Part shown: positions 24,250 through 33,900 of the stretch, piece by piece
Layout: every line of letters begins with the position of its first letter
How positions within the stretch are numbered: the stretch's first letter is position 1
Origin: Ovis canadensis
Lineage: Eukaryota; Chordata; Mammalia; Artiodactyla; Bovidae
Reading direction: 5' to 3'
Assembly: GCF_042477335.2 (NCBI RefSeq)
Contig: NC_091247.1
Span: 43,392,501 to 43,456,500 of the forward strand
DNA length: 64,000 nucleotides
Notes under the pieces: model-generated
Told to the model about the DNA's origin: nothing
Seen by the model: the letters and a program-made list of their open reading frames with translations, nothing else
Databases searched by the model: none
Translations under genes and position numbers: made by a program

Positions 24250-24878
24250 TGAATATAAAAGAATCTGAATTCTTGTTCATATGTTTGAATGAAGTAAGGA
24301 AGAGTCCAGCAAAAACCTCACAGTGTAACAGAGGAGCAGGTTAGACTGGTGAACTTGTCAGATCTATTTTGTTCTATTCTTTTCTCTTCCCTTAGTATTC
24401 TTGCCCAGCTTTTCTGGACTCTTGCTGCCTCCAAGAGTACTGGGGAATGAGTCACCACCCACAGAAGGCATTTGCAGAAAAGACTGAGTTGAAAATTCCA
24501 AGCTGCCCCATGAAAGGTCAGCACCCGTGGATAGGAAGAAGACTGGGCACTTGGCCCTACTTGGCTGCTGACCTTGGCCCTTGGCAAGCCTCCCAGGTGG
24601 GTTTGGCATGTTGTCAAAGTGGGCAGGTCAACCTGACTCTTCTCTACCTACCTCCCACTCTCAGGGCCAGTGTGAAGGTCACACATTTGTCTTGTGAATC
24701 ATTTCAGTGTTTAGGCTGCCCAAGTCCAAGCTAACTGGGGATACTGACTGTTATGAATTGGAATCAAATCCCCGTCTGGACATGAAAGGCAGCAGGATTC
24801 CATTTAGTGGTATGTGAGGGATGATTAAGTCTAACTAGGAGCCAAGGTTAATATCAACAGTGATAAGTGATACTGATA
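24250..24878. other. Unique intergenic sequence
   Basis: No gene recognised. Open frames on both strands at 24318-24734 overlap each other and resemble nothing known to me. Confidence 0.5.
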
Positions 24879-24879
24879 A

Positions 24880-25111
24880 TTCATCCCTGGTGGCTTCGAT
24901 GGTAAAGAATCACCTGCCAATGCAGGAGATGCAGGATTCTTGGGTTCCATCCCTGAGTCTGGAAGGTCTACTGGAGAACAGAACAGCAACCCACTCCAGT
25001 ATTCTTGCCTGGAGAATTCCATGGACAGAGGAACCTGGCAGGCTACCGTCCATGGGGTCACAGAGTCGGACATGACTGAGCAACTAACACTTTCACTCTT
25101 TTTTCACCCTT
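24880..25111 (+). mobile_element. Bov-tA SINE
   Basis: Sense copy (CATCCCTGGTGGCTTCGATGG head, GAGCAACTAACACTTTCAC end). A BovB stub follows directly. Confidence 0.9.
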
Positions 25112-25120
25112 AACATGATG

Positions 25121-25257
25121 GCATCACCGACTCGATGGACGTGAGTCTGAGTGAACTCCGGGAGTTGGTGATGACAGGGAGGCCTGGCGTGCGGCAATTC
25201 ATGGGGTTACAAAGAGTCAGACACGACTGAGCGACTGAACTGAACTGAACTGAACTG
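25121..25257 (+). mobile_element. 137-bp BovB stub with TSD
   Basis: Severely 5'-truncated BovB 3' end (GGGAGTTGGTGATGACAGGG, AGAGTCAGACACGACTGAGC) with four TGAAC units. AACATGATG repeats exactly at 25112-25120 and 25258-25266. Confidence 0.92.
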
Positions 25258-25479
25258 AACATGATGTAAAGAGGGTGGGCATTTTACTTCTATGGTTTTC
25301 CATTCAAAAACTCACTACCCTCTTTAGTCATGAAAAGAATGCCAGACAAATTTCAATAGGGGGGTAGTCTACAAAATACTGGATCTGTATTCTGCAAAAC
25401 TGCTAAGGTCATCCAAAAACAAGGAGAGTCTGAGAAATCGTCACAGCTGAGAGGGACTTAAAGAAACACGATGATGAAA

Positions 25480-25705
25480 TGTTGTGTGGTGTCCTGGATG
25501 GGATCCTGACCAGAAAAGGATATTAGAAAATCTGAATAAAGTGTCAGTATTTGTTCATTCATTGTGGTAAATGTACTATTCTATAGTAAGTTGTTAAAAA
25601 CAGGGGAAAGTGGGTATGTGTATACTTAAACTCTCTGTATTAACTTCATGATTTTTCTGTAAATCTGAGGCTATTTTAAAATGAAAATTTATTTTTAAAA
25701 CTTTG
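25480..25705 (+). mobile_element. Probable old L1 3' UTR
   Basis: TGGATGGGATCCTGACCAGAAAAGGATATTAG, then AACTCTCTGTATTAAC and TTTTCTGTAAATCTGAGGCTATTTTAAAATGAAAA resemble the 3' end of older L1M subfamilies. Confidence 0.5.
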
Positions 25706-26640
25706 TGTAGGAGAGGTCTACAGAGCAACACCTTAGCCTGTTAACCACAGAAAGGGATGTTGATGCCCTGCTGTGTGCAAGGTAAGCCCAGCTGTGTGCA
25801 AGGGATTGGAGAGACAGAGGTCAATGAAACAGGCATGGCTCATCTTCCAAAGTTCTACAGTCCAGCAGGGAGGGACTTTGTGCATTCCCCCACTGTTGGA
25901 ATTTCTCTCAATGGATGTGACATACCTTTGTAATCTGATTTCTTATGAATTAAAACAATACAACAAGATGCTGAATAAAAGTAATAATTAGTAGTCTCTC
26001 CTTAAGAATGTTAACCTAGATTTCCCAGGCCACGCCAACTCCTATTCTTGGACTATGATTTTTAACATTTTTTTTGGTGAGATTAGAGATCTATCAGTTT
26101 AGCATGGTGTTTCCCAAACTTACTTAACCTTGACTGAGGTATACATTAAAAATGATAGTCTACTGACAGAACACTAGCAGACATGTATTCACTACAATGA
26201 AAACTGGTTTGAAAGAAGGCAAAGGTCTCACAGGTGTATTTCCTTAAGGAAAAATGTGAAAGCAAAACATCTTTTTATTTTACATGTTCTTATAAAACTT
26301 TTAAAGTCGTTTGTACATATTACATGTCTTTTGTATATCTGTGTTTTTAAATGTTTGTGTTTTTGGTCTTTCAGATATTTATGTTTTGAATATTTTTGTC
26401 CTTTTAAAACCCCCTGTCTCTCTATTGGAAACAGTCTTGTGGCTGAGAGGTATTCACATGAAACATCAGATGCAACACTGCATTTTCATTCAGTGCTGTG
26501 TGTAGTGAAAAGTCCCACTTCCTATATACACTGGAGCAAAGAGGCAAATGATGTGAGTTATACGCTGTGTGATACTTGTGTCCTCTTAGTTTAGGCTACT
26601 CCATAGAGTGCTCACTGTTTCTTCTTGGGCAACACACATC
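25706..26640. other. Unique AT-rich intergenic sequence
   Basis: No gene or confident repeat. The 26256-26594 open frame is low-complexity hydrophobic sequence from T-rich DNA. Confidence 0.5.
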
Positions 26641-26644
26641 TAGG

Positions 26645-26768
26645 GTTTTTGTTTTTTTGGCCATGCCACAAGGAAGCATGCAGGAGCTTAGTTACCCACC
26701 GGGAATCAAACTCATGATCCCTGCAGTGGAAGCATGGAGTCTTAAACACTGGATTGCTGGGAAAGTCC
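26645..26768 (-). mobile_element. CHR-2 SINE, antisense
   Basis: TTTTTTTGGCCATGCCACAAGG and ACACTGGATTGCTGGGAAAGTCC mark the tail and head. Diverged and shorter than the consensus. Confidence 0.75.
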
Positions 26769-26925
26769 CCTAGATTTTTTTTTTTCTTTTTGAAAGTTAA
26801 AGTTCAGATTATTCATCTTCACTTTAAAGTATTCTAAATTTGTGTTGGTTCAGATATCATTTAGAACCCCAAGAACTTCTTATCATTTAAATCCTATCAC
26901 TTTAGCCATAGATCTAGAGAGAACA

Positions 26926-27207
26926 CATTGCTGCTGCTGCTGCTGCTAAGTGGCTTCAGTCATGTCCGACTCTGTGCAACCCCATAGACGGCATCCCATC
27001 AGGCTCCACTGTCCCTGGGATTCTCCAGGCAAGAACACTGGAGTGGGTTGCCATTTCTTTCTCCAATGCACGAAAGTGAAAAGTGAAAGTGAAGTCACTC
27101 AGTCGTGTCCAACTCTTAGTGACCCCACGGACTGCAGCCTACCAGACTCCTCTGTCCATGGGATTTTCCAGGCAAGAGTACTGGAGTGGGGTGCCATTGC
27201 CTTCTCC
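26926..27207 (-). mobile_element. Bov-A2 dimeric SINE with TSD
   Basis: Two antisense BovA monomers in tandem, starting at GCTTCAGTCATGTCCGAC and at GTCACTCAGTCGTGTCCAAC, with a (GCT)n end that is the reversed (AGC)n tail. The perfect 10-bp TSD AGAGAGAACA lies at 26916-26925 and 27208-27217. Confidence 0.93.
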
Positions 27208-27251
27208 AGAGAGAACATGTTAGTATTGGATAATTATTTAATATTGAATGT

Positions 27252-27960
27252 TGTTGTGGTTCAGTCACTCAGTCATGCCAACTCTTTGTGGCCACATGGT
27301 CTGCAGCATACCAGGCTTCCCTGTCCTTTACTGTCTCCTGGAGTTGGCTCAAATTCGTGTCCATTGAGTTGATGATCCAACCCTCTCATCCTCTGTTGCC
27401 TCCTTCTTTTCTTCCCCTCAATCTTTCCCAGCATCAGTGTCTTTTCTAATGAGTCAGCTCTTCACATCAGGTGGCCAAAGTATTGGATCTTCAGCTTTAG
27501 CATCAGTCCTTCCAAGAAATATTCAAGGTTGATTTCCTTTAGGATTGAGTGGTTTGATCTCCTTGCAGTCGAAGGGATTCTCAAGAGTCTTCTCTAGCAC
27601 CACAGTTGAAACCATCAATTCTTCGGTGCTCAGCTTCCTTTATGGTCGAACTCTCACATCCGTACATGACTACTGGAAAAACCATAGCTTTGACAATCCA
27701 GACTTTTGTCAGCAAAGTGGTGTCTCTGCTTTTTAATATGCTGTCTAGGTTTGTCATAGCTTTTCTTCCAAGGAACAAGCATCTTTTAATTTCATGGCTG
27801 CAGTCACAGTCTGCAGTGATTTTGGAGCCCAAGAAAAGAAACTCTGTCACTATTTCCATTTTTCCCCCATCTATTTGTCATGAAGTGATGGGACTGAATG
27901 CCATGATCTTAGTTTTTTTGAATGTTGAGTTTTAAGCCAGTTTTTCACTCTCCCGTTTCA
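27252..27960 (-). mobile_element. BovB LINE, 0.7 kb, antisense
   Basis: Longest BovB copy in the window. The minus strand still encodes part of the C-terminal reverse-transcriptase region (27581-27859), including EFLFLGSKITADCDCSHEIK and MYGCESSTIKEAEHRRID. Downstream frames are disrupted. 5' truncated, with no intact ORF and no endonuclease domain. Confidence 0.9.
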
Positions 27961-28094
27961 CCAAATATTGCTTAACATCATGGACATCTGCTGAAATTAT
28001 GTGACTAGGTTTGGGACATTATGGCAATCAATCAAAAGATGATGCACATGGGTGTACAAACCCAGATGCATTTGGCTGCATGTAACAGGAATTA

Positions 28095-29000
28095 TATTTG
28101 GCTATGTATAGTAGGAATCTGACAACAATGGCTTAACTAAATAGCTTTTCCCCCTTTATACAGGGAACTTCAGTTCAGTTCAGTTCAGTAGCTCAGTCAT
28201 GTCTGACTCTTTGCGACCCCATGAATCGCAGGAGTCAGTGATGCCATTCAGCTATCTCATCCTCTGTCGTCCCCTTCTCCTCCTGCCCCCAATCCCTCCC
28301 AGCATCAGAGTCTTTTCCAATGAGTCAACTCTTCGCATGAGGTGGCCAAAGTATTGGAGTTTCAGTTTTAGCATCATTCCTTCCAAAGAAATCCCAGGGC
28401 TGATCTTCAGAATGGATTGGTTGGATCTCCTTGCAATCCAAGGGACTCTCAAGAGTCTTCTCCAACACCACAGTTCAAAAGCATCAGTTCTTTAGCGCTC
28501 AGCCTTCTTCACAGTCCAGCTCTCACATCCATACATGACTACTGGAAAAACCATAGCCTTGACTAGATGGACCTTAGAGGTGAGCAATATACCTCTAAAC
28601 TGTTACAGTAACTCTGTGATGTCATCAAGGACTCCAAGTTTGGCTAGCTCCTTGGGTCACTACCTTTAGCTTGTGACTTTTGTCCTCTAGGTCAAAAGTT
28701 GGCTGCTGCAGCTCCAGATGTCAAATCTGTATCTCATGCAGGGGAAAGGAGGACAAAGACAAACAGCAAAAGGTATTAGGCAGCTGAGTCTTTCCCTTTC
28801 ACCCGGAAAACATCTTTCTGGAAGTCAGTTTAGCAGACATCCCTTTACATCTCATGGTCACTACTAGCTGTGAAGAAGCTGAGAAAAATCAAGTCTGTAC
28901 CTGGCCTTGGGCATCCTGAACAAAATCAGGTTTCTACAGGTAAGGAAGGCGAGGAGAGTGGATATCATGTAGGCACTTTCGGGGCTGGCCACCAGGAGCT
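28095..29000 (+). repeat. Old mammalian repeat split by BovB
   Basis: CTGACAACAATGGCTTAACTAAATAGC before the BovB, and CTCTGTGATGTCATCAAGGACTCC, TTGGCTGCTGCAGCTCCAG and CCGGAAAACATCTTTCTGGAAGTC after it, fit one widespread old repeat. I cannot name the family. Confidence 0.45.
28168..28577 (-). mobile_element. BovB LINE 3' end with internal deletion
   Basis: Antisense copy with (GTTCA)n tail at 28168-28188. Compared with the copy at 22262, the segment between ATGAATCGCAG and GAGTCAGTGATG lacks about 80 bases (near 28231). The remaining body runs to CCATAGCCTTGACTAGATGGACC. Confidence 0.92.
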
Positions 29001-29165
29001 TGAAAGTCAGTTGGTGGTAATTGCTGCGCATACATCAAAGCACAGAGCAAATGTCCTCCAGGGACTACTCTACCTATTTCTGCTAAAGACAGCTTACTAC
29101 AGAATTAAAATAATATTTATTTAGTTGATTTTTTACATATATACTTTCATATTTTTCTTTCTTTT

Positions 29166-29353
29166 AAAAAAATATTTATTTTTATTTATTTATTTGGCTC
29201 TGCTGGGTCTTAGTTGGAGCACACAGGATCTTTGATCTTCATTGCAGCACGTGAACTCTTACTTTCCCTTAGTGGGATCAAATTCAGGATCGAACCCAGG
29301 CCCCCTGCATTGGGAGCGTGGAGTCTTAGCCCCTGGACCACCAGGGAAGTCCC
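29166..29353 (-). mobile_element. CHR-2 SINE, antisense
   Basis: AT-rich tail (29166-29195), GGCTCTGCTGGGTCTTAGTTGG, and head CCCTGGACCACCAGGGAAGTCC. Confidence 0.9.
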
Positions 29354-29364
29354 CACACATGTTT

Positions 29365-30220
29365 TTCTAGAAGAAATTTTTGTAGAAAAAAATAACATCA
29401 GCATCACTTATTTTCATGGAACATATATTCTATTTCTTCAGAGCACAGTTTAGGAAATTCTGGCCTAAGTCATAGAAATAACCCATTCCAAATAACAGAT
29501 ACATTTTACATTAAGAAAACCCAATACTTTAAGATTTCTTTAAACCATATTTTCTCTTAGTTAAAAAAATTCTTAATGTAATTAAAATTTAAAAATTGAT
29601 GTATATATATCTCAGCATAAAACATCCTATACTACCTAGGTCTACAAATTTTCATTTCCAAATTCCAAATGGATAAATAGGAACCCACTGTACACTTCCT
29701 GGTTAACATTTCTAGAAACAATTATGCTCACTTGTTAATCTGAATCTGTTTAGTACCTGCTTCACTGATTTGGTCCCTACTCCCTGCCACTGTTACAAAG
29801 TCTTCTTTTGCTCTTTTTACTGACACTGGTTCACTTCCTGAGTGAAATGAATCCTTTCCTGCACTCAATTCTGAATGACTTCATTTAAAACATTTCTTTT
29901 CTTGATTGAAGTATAGTTGATTTACAATGGCATCACTTCATTTTTAAATGTAAAACATAATGCCTTTTACTATTTTTAAATAATACAAGCTCATTGCAAA
30001 AAAAAAATCACAAATATGTATGTCTTAGCTGGCACAAAGTTCCCTCTCATAGATAGCTGTTAACATTATTTATATTCTTGCAGAGTTTTTGAATGCATGT
30101 TAATTTTTAATATGTAAAAATATACAGATAGAAGATACTGTTGACTGTTTACACCACATTCACTCTTGTTGTTTGTTAAACAACTCTATTTTATTGAAAA
30201 AATTCAAGGTATTATTCAAG
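29365..30220. other. AT-rich intergenic sequence
   Basis: No gene seen. TTGATTGAAGTATAGTTGATTTACAATGG (29902-29930) is a tiny antisense piece of a ruminant L1 3' end. Confidence 0.5.
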
Positions 30221-30224
30221 CCTT

Positions 30225-30385
30225 TCAATCAAGATGCATGGCTCAAAGCCTTGGTTCCTTTGTCTGTGAAATGGGCCAAACAAACCTATCCTCTAAAGGT
30301 GTTGGAAGGACTGGAAATGATGCCTAAAAGCACTTAGAATAACTCCTGGCACTTAGTGAGCATTGTATAAATATTTGTTATTCCA
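30225..30385 (+). repeat. MIR SINE
   Basis: GGTTCCTTTGTCTGTGAAATGGG, AGCACTTAGAATAACTCCTGGCACTTAGTGAGC and GTATAAATATTTGTTATT fit the MIR core and 3' end. Confidence 0.75.
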
Positions 30386-30702
30386 TTTTTGATACAATTC
30401 CAAAATAAATTATCTGGTTTCCAAAACTGCACAAAATCATATAAAAATAGAAAATAGAAATTATGCAAGCCCTTACAGGCATATAATGGTTTTCAAGTTC
30501 CTTCTGAAAGATGGTGGGCAAACGGGCCGCATGGAAATCAAATCTATTTCACAGATGCCACAAAGAATGAGTGCTTCTGGAATGTGATGTGGGTTGTATC
30601 ATTGTTTCCCTCCACTTGGCCATCACTATATTTTCTCGTGTTTTTTTTTTTTTTTAATAAGAGATTCACCTTAGGATGTTTACCATAAAATATAGAGACT
30701 GT
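30386..30702. other. Unique intergenic sequence with oligo-T
   Basis: No gene seen. A T run at about 30641-30655 is not attached to a recognisable element. Confidence 0.45.
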
Positions 30703-31399
30703 AGTAGGCTGAATAATGGCCCCCAAATATGTCTGAATCCAAATCCTCAGAACCTGTGAATATGTTATATTACAAGACAAAGGGGAATTGTAGCAGATGG
30801 ATGAGGCTGCTAATCAGATCACCTTAAAATAGGGAGATTAGCCTGGATTATCCAGGTGAAAGTGCTGGTTGCTCAGTCATGTCCGACTCTGTGTTGTCCA
30901 CCAGGCTCCTCTTTCCATGGGATTCTCCAGGCAAGAATACTGGAGTGGGTAGCCCATTCCCTCATCCAGGGGATCTTCCCAACCCAGAAAATGAACCCAG
31001 GTTTCTTGAGTTGCAGGCAGATTCTTTACTGTCTGAGCCACCAGAGAATCCCTTATCCAGGTGTGCCCAGTGTAATCACAACATCCTTCCATGGGGAAGA
31101 GGGAGGCAGAAGAGTGTCAGAGTGACGTCCTGTGAGGACTTGACTGGCCATTGCTGGCTGTGAAGTTGGACAGGGATCATAAGGCAAAAAATGCAGGTGC
31201 CTCTTAGAAGCTGCAAAAGACAAACAAACGGATTCTCCCCTTAATCTTCCAGAAAAGATAATGGCCCTGCCGAAACCTTGATTTTAGTCCATAGAGATTC
31301 ATTTCAGATTTCTGACCTCCGGAACTGTTGAGTAACATATTTTGTGTTTTTCACTAACTTTCTGGTAATTTGTGACATCAGCAACAGGAAACATACAGG
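30703..31399 (+). mobile_element. MLT1-type MaLR LTR, split by SINE
   Basis: GTAGGCTGAATAATGGCCCCCAAATATG at the 5' side, GGGGAGATTAGCCTGGATTATCCAGGTG before and CCCAGTGTAATCACAACATCC after the SINE, CAAAAGACAAACAAACGGATTCTCCCC, CTTGATTTTAGTCC and the end AGCAACAGGAAACATACAG make an almost complete LTR in sense orientation. Non-coding. Confidence 0.85.
30859..31052 (-). mobile_element. Bov-tA SINE inside MaLR LTR, with TSD
   Basis: Antisense copy flanked by the exact 11-bp repeat TTATCCAGGTG at 30848-30858 and 31053-31063. Removing it restores the LTR sequence. Confidence 0.95.
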
Positions 31400-32595
31400 G
31401 AAAGAATGTCATTTCAACTCAGGCAAAAAAGGACATTTGGGAGCCTCAGATATTCTTTTGAGTCAAACCTTGACAAACAAAAAGGCAAACACTAAACAGC
31501 TCACATATGTCACAGAGTTGTTGTCATGAGACGGCATTCAAAATCAAACCTCACTTCTACACCAGGGTCCAGGAGCCTATTGTGATCCCAACAATACATC
31601 TTCAGTGAAGAAGAATAAAACAAGACATTGCCATCTTCCTGAAATATGAGAATAACATGGAGTGAAAGCCAGGGTATGGGTTAAATTAGAAAATAGTAAC
31701 CGGTGGGTGGCAACAAAGGAGGACACAGTAAAATGGCAAGAAGCAGAAGCAAAGGAAAAGGATGTCAGAACCATGAAATGGGGCCATTTCATGCATGGGA
31801 AATAGTTGAATAATCTCATTTCTGGTATTGATGGCACGGGCATTCAAGGTAATGCCGCATGCGCATCAATGAGAAACTGCATGAGATCTTTGTGGTGTGT
31901 TTAAGCTGGCAAGGAAATAGGCAAGATAGTCGAGGGGGAAAATTCATCCAAAATGATTATATTTTCTTTTCAAGCTTTAGGGCTTTGCAGGGAGTAAACT
32001 TGATCACCCAAATTACATCTCACATCATATCCCCTCCCCAAATGAGAGGCAAATTAGGAATGGTGGTGTTGGCAGGAGGGTTGGCTCAGCACAACAGTGA
32101 GTTCAGTCTCGTTTGGGGTTCAAGGCTTATCAAGTTTTTGCTTCAGCCCTGGTGCTCTGTACTTTGTGAGCCTTCTAGATGCTTGTGTGGCTTCCTGGTT
32201 CAGGCAAATGAAGCCTGCCCAGTGACGGGGGCTTTGTGCAGGAATAGAGAGAAACCTTCCTGATTTGTTTCAAATAAAGCGTTATCATGTCAGACTCTCT
32301 GATAAGGGGATGAGATTCCAAGTGGAGTGTTATGTTGACCAGGCCCTTACTTATATTTCCTTCCACTTTTGATATTTTGGTTGTTGGTCCCTGAGGAAAC
32401 TCTACTGAACCATTTCTTAAATATTTTTCAACTATTATCCAGTTATTATCCATCATAATTTAAGATTTTATTAAAGGTCCATCTTAACCTATTTTCTTAC
32501 CACCTTCATTATTTCATATTGACATGGTGCTGCCTAAAATAGCAAATCCTTGAACCCTTAACCATTTTTTCAATATGGGCCACATAACAAAGCTA
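31400..32595. other. Unique intergenic sequence
   Basis: No repeat or coding similarity recognised over 1.2 kb. Open frames at 31577-31843 and 31859-32263 resemble nothing known to me. Confidence 0.5.
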
Positions 32596-32599
32596 TGAA

Positions 32600-32760
32600 T
32601 AATGATAACTAGTTTTCACCAGGTCCTTATATTGTACAAAGGGCCAAGCTTTACATGACTTAATTTTTCCAGAACTCTGGTAGACACCTTTATGATCATC
32701 ATGTCACATATGAGAAAACTATGGACTTGTTCAACTCTCAGCAAACAAACTGATTGTCAA
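32600..32760 (-). repeat. MIR-like fragment, antisense
   Basis: GGGCCAAGCTTTACATGACTTAATTTTTCC and ACATATGAGAAAACTATGG resemble a reversed MIR with heavy divergence. Confidence 0.4.
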
Positions 32761-33034
32761 TTAATTTTATCAAACAACAAAGTTTTTATAATGAACACTG
32801 GGTTAGCTGGGACCTTCAAGTAAACATGATTTTCTTAACTCTAAAATTATGGGGGGAAAGCAAGTCATCTGACAGTAAACCCAATTAGGAATATAACTAA
32901 AATGAATGAACCCCAAAACCAACTCATAGTACTGGCATAGGTCACCACTTTGGCCCATGCTCATCAACTACACTTACATCATATTGATCTAAACTTACAT
33001 CATGAGGACACCAATTAACAAAATGGCAAGAAGT

Positions 33035-33155
33035 TCTAGAGATGGATGGTGGTTATGACCATAAAATAGTGGGGATCACTTAATGTCATAGAATTGTATA
33101 CTTAAAATGGCTGAAGTGATAAATTTTATTTTATGGATGTTTGACCACAATAAAA
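33035..33155 (+). mobile_element. L1M 3' terminal fragment
   Basis: GGATGGTGGTTATGACC, then ATTGTATACTTAAAATGGCTGAAGTGATAAATTTTATTTTATGG and GACCACAATAAAAAAAG are the end of an old L1. Confidence 0.75.
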
Positions 33156-33179
33156 AAAGAATATGGTGAGTCACTGACT

Positions 33180-33900
33180 TTCTTGGCTTGGATGTATTAT
33201 TCCTGATGGTTAGTTAAGTTCCTTTGGTTGCTATAGAACCAATAGTAGCTAGCTTGAGCCAAAAAAGGGGACTTGCAAGGATGCAACGGCGTGTCTCAGA
33301 AATCAAGGGCAGGAATACTAAAAGACCTCGGAGGACTAGAGTCAGGAACTGTAAGGCCACTGGGACTCTTCCTTGTCTCTGCTTTTCTCTGTGATTCTTC
33401 TTCATCTTCATTCTCTCAACTATCTGGTTTCTCTGTCTCTCTGGCTCACAGGGTGGAATGTACCCACTGCCTTCCTCTCTTCATGACTCCCAACTTTACT
33501 TGGCCTGTTTTATTCTTGTGTTGAGAATAACTGGCTGTCTCTCGCTCCTAATTCCACATACCCATAAAAGGGAAACTTCCCTGGTGGCTCAGATGGTAGA
33601 GTCTGCCTGCAATGCAGGAGACCCAGGTTCGAACCCTGGGTCAGGAAGATACCCTGGAGAAGGAAATGGCAATCCACTCCAGTATTTTTGCCTGGAGAAT
33701 CCCACGGACAGAAGAGCCTGGTGAGCCCCAGTCCATTGGGTTGCAAAGAGTTGGACACAACTGAGCGACTAACATTTTTAACGTGAAAGTGAAGCTGATT
33801 GGCACATCCTGGGTCAGGTGACCTTCCCTGGTCCAATCAGCCCTGGTCACAGAGTAATATAAACATGGCCAGTTATGAGAGACCCGTGACTGAGCACATA
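33180..33900. repeat. Old repeat, family unassigned, split by Bov-tA
   Basis: Left part with AGAAATCAAGGGCAGGAATAC and right part with GCTGATTGGCACATCCTGGGTCAGGTG and CCTGGTCCAATCAGCCC resemble a known type of old interspersed repeat. Identification is tentative. Confidence 0.4.
33573..33785 (+). mobile_element. Bov-tA SINE
   Basis: Well-preserved sense copy (TTCCCTGGTGGCTCAGATGG to CAACTGAGCGACTAAC). Confidence 0.93.

Noticed and set aside
26926..27207. Two near-identical monomers suggesting a segmental duplication
   Set aside because: This is the normal dimeric structure of Bov-A2, confirmed by one TSD around the pair.
27581..27859. Reverse-transcriptase-like frame as a live BovB gene
   Set aside because: Only a C-terminal piece remains. 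The element is 5' truncated and frame-damaged, so it is listed as a mobile-element fragment.
33590..33640. tRNA-like box A/B sequences in SINE heads (for example here)
   Set aside because: Bov-tA and CHR-2 derive from tRNAs, so promoter-like boxes are expected. There is no complete cloverleaf or discriminator end, so these are not tRNA genes.
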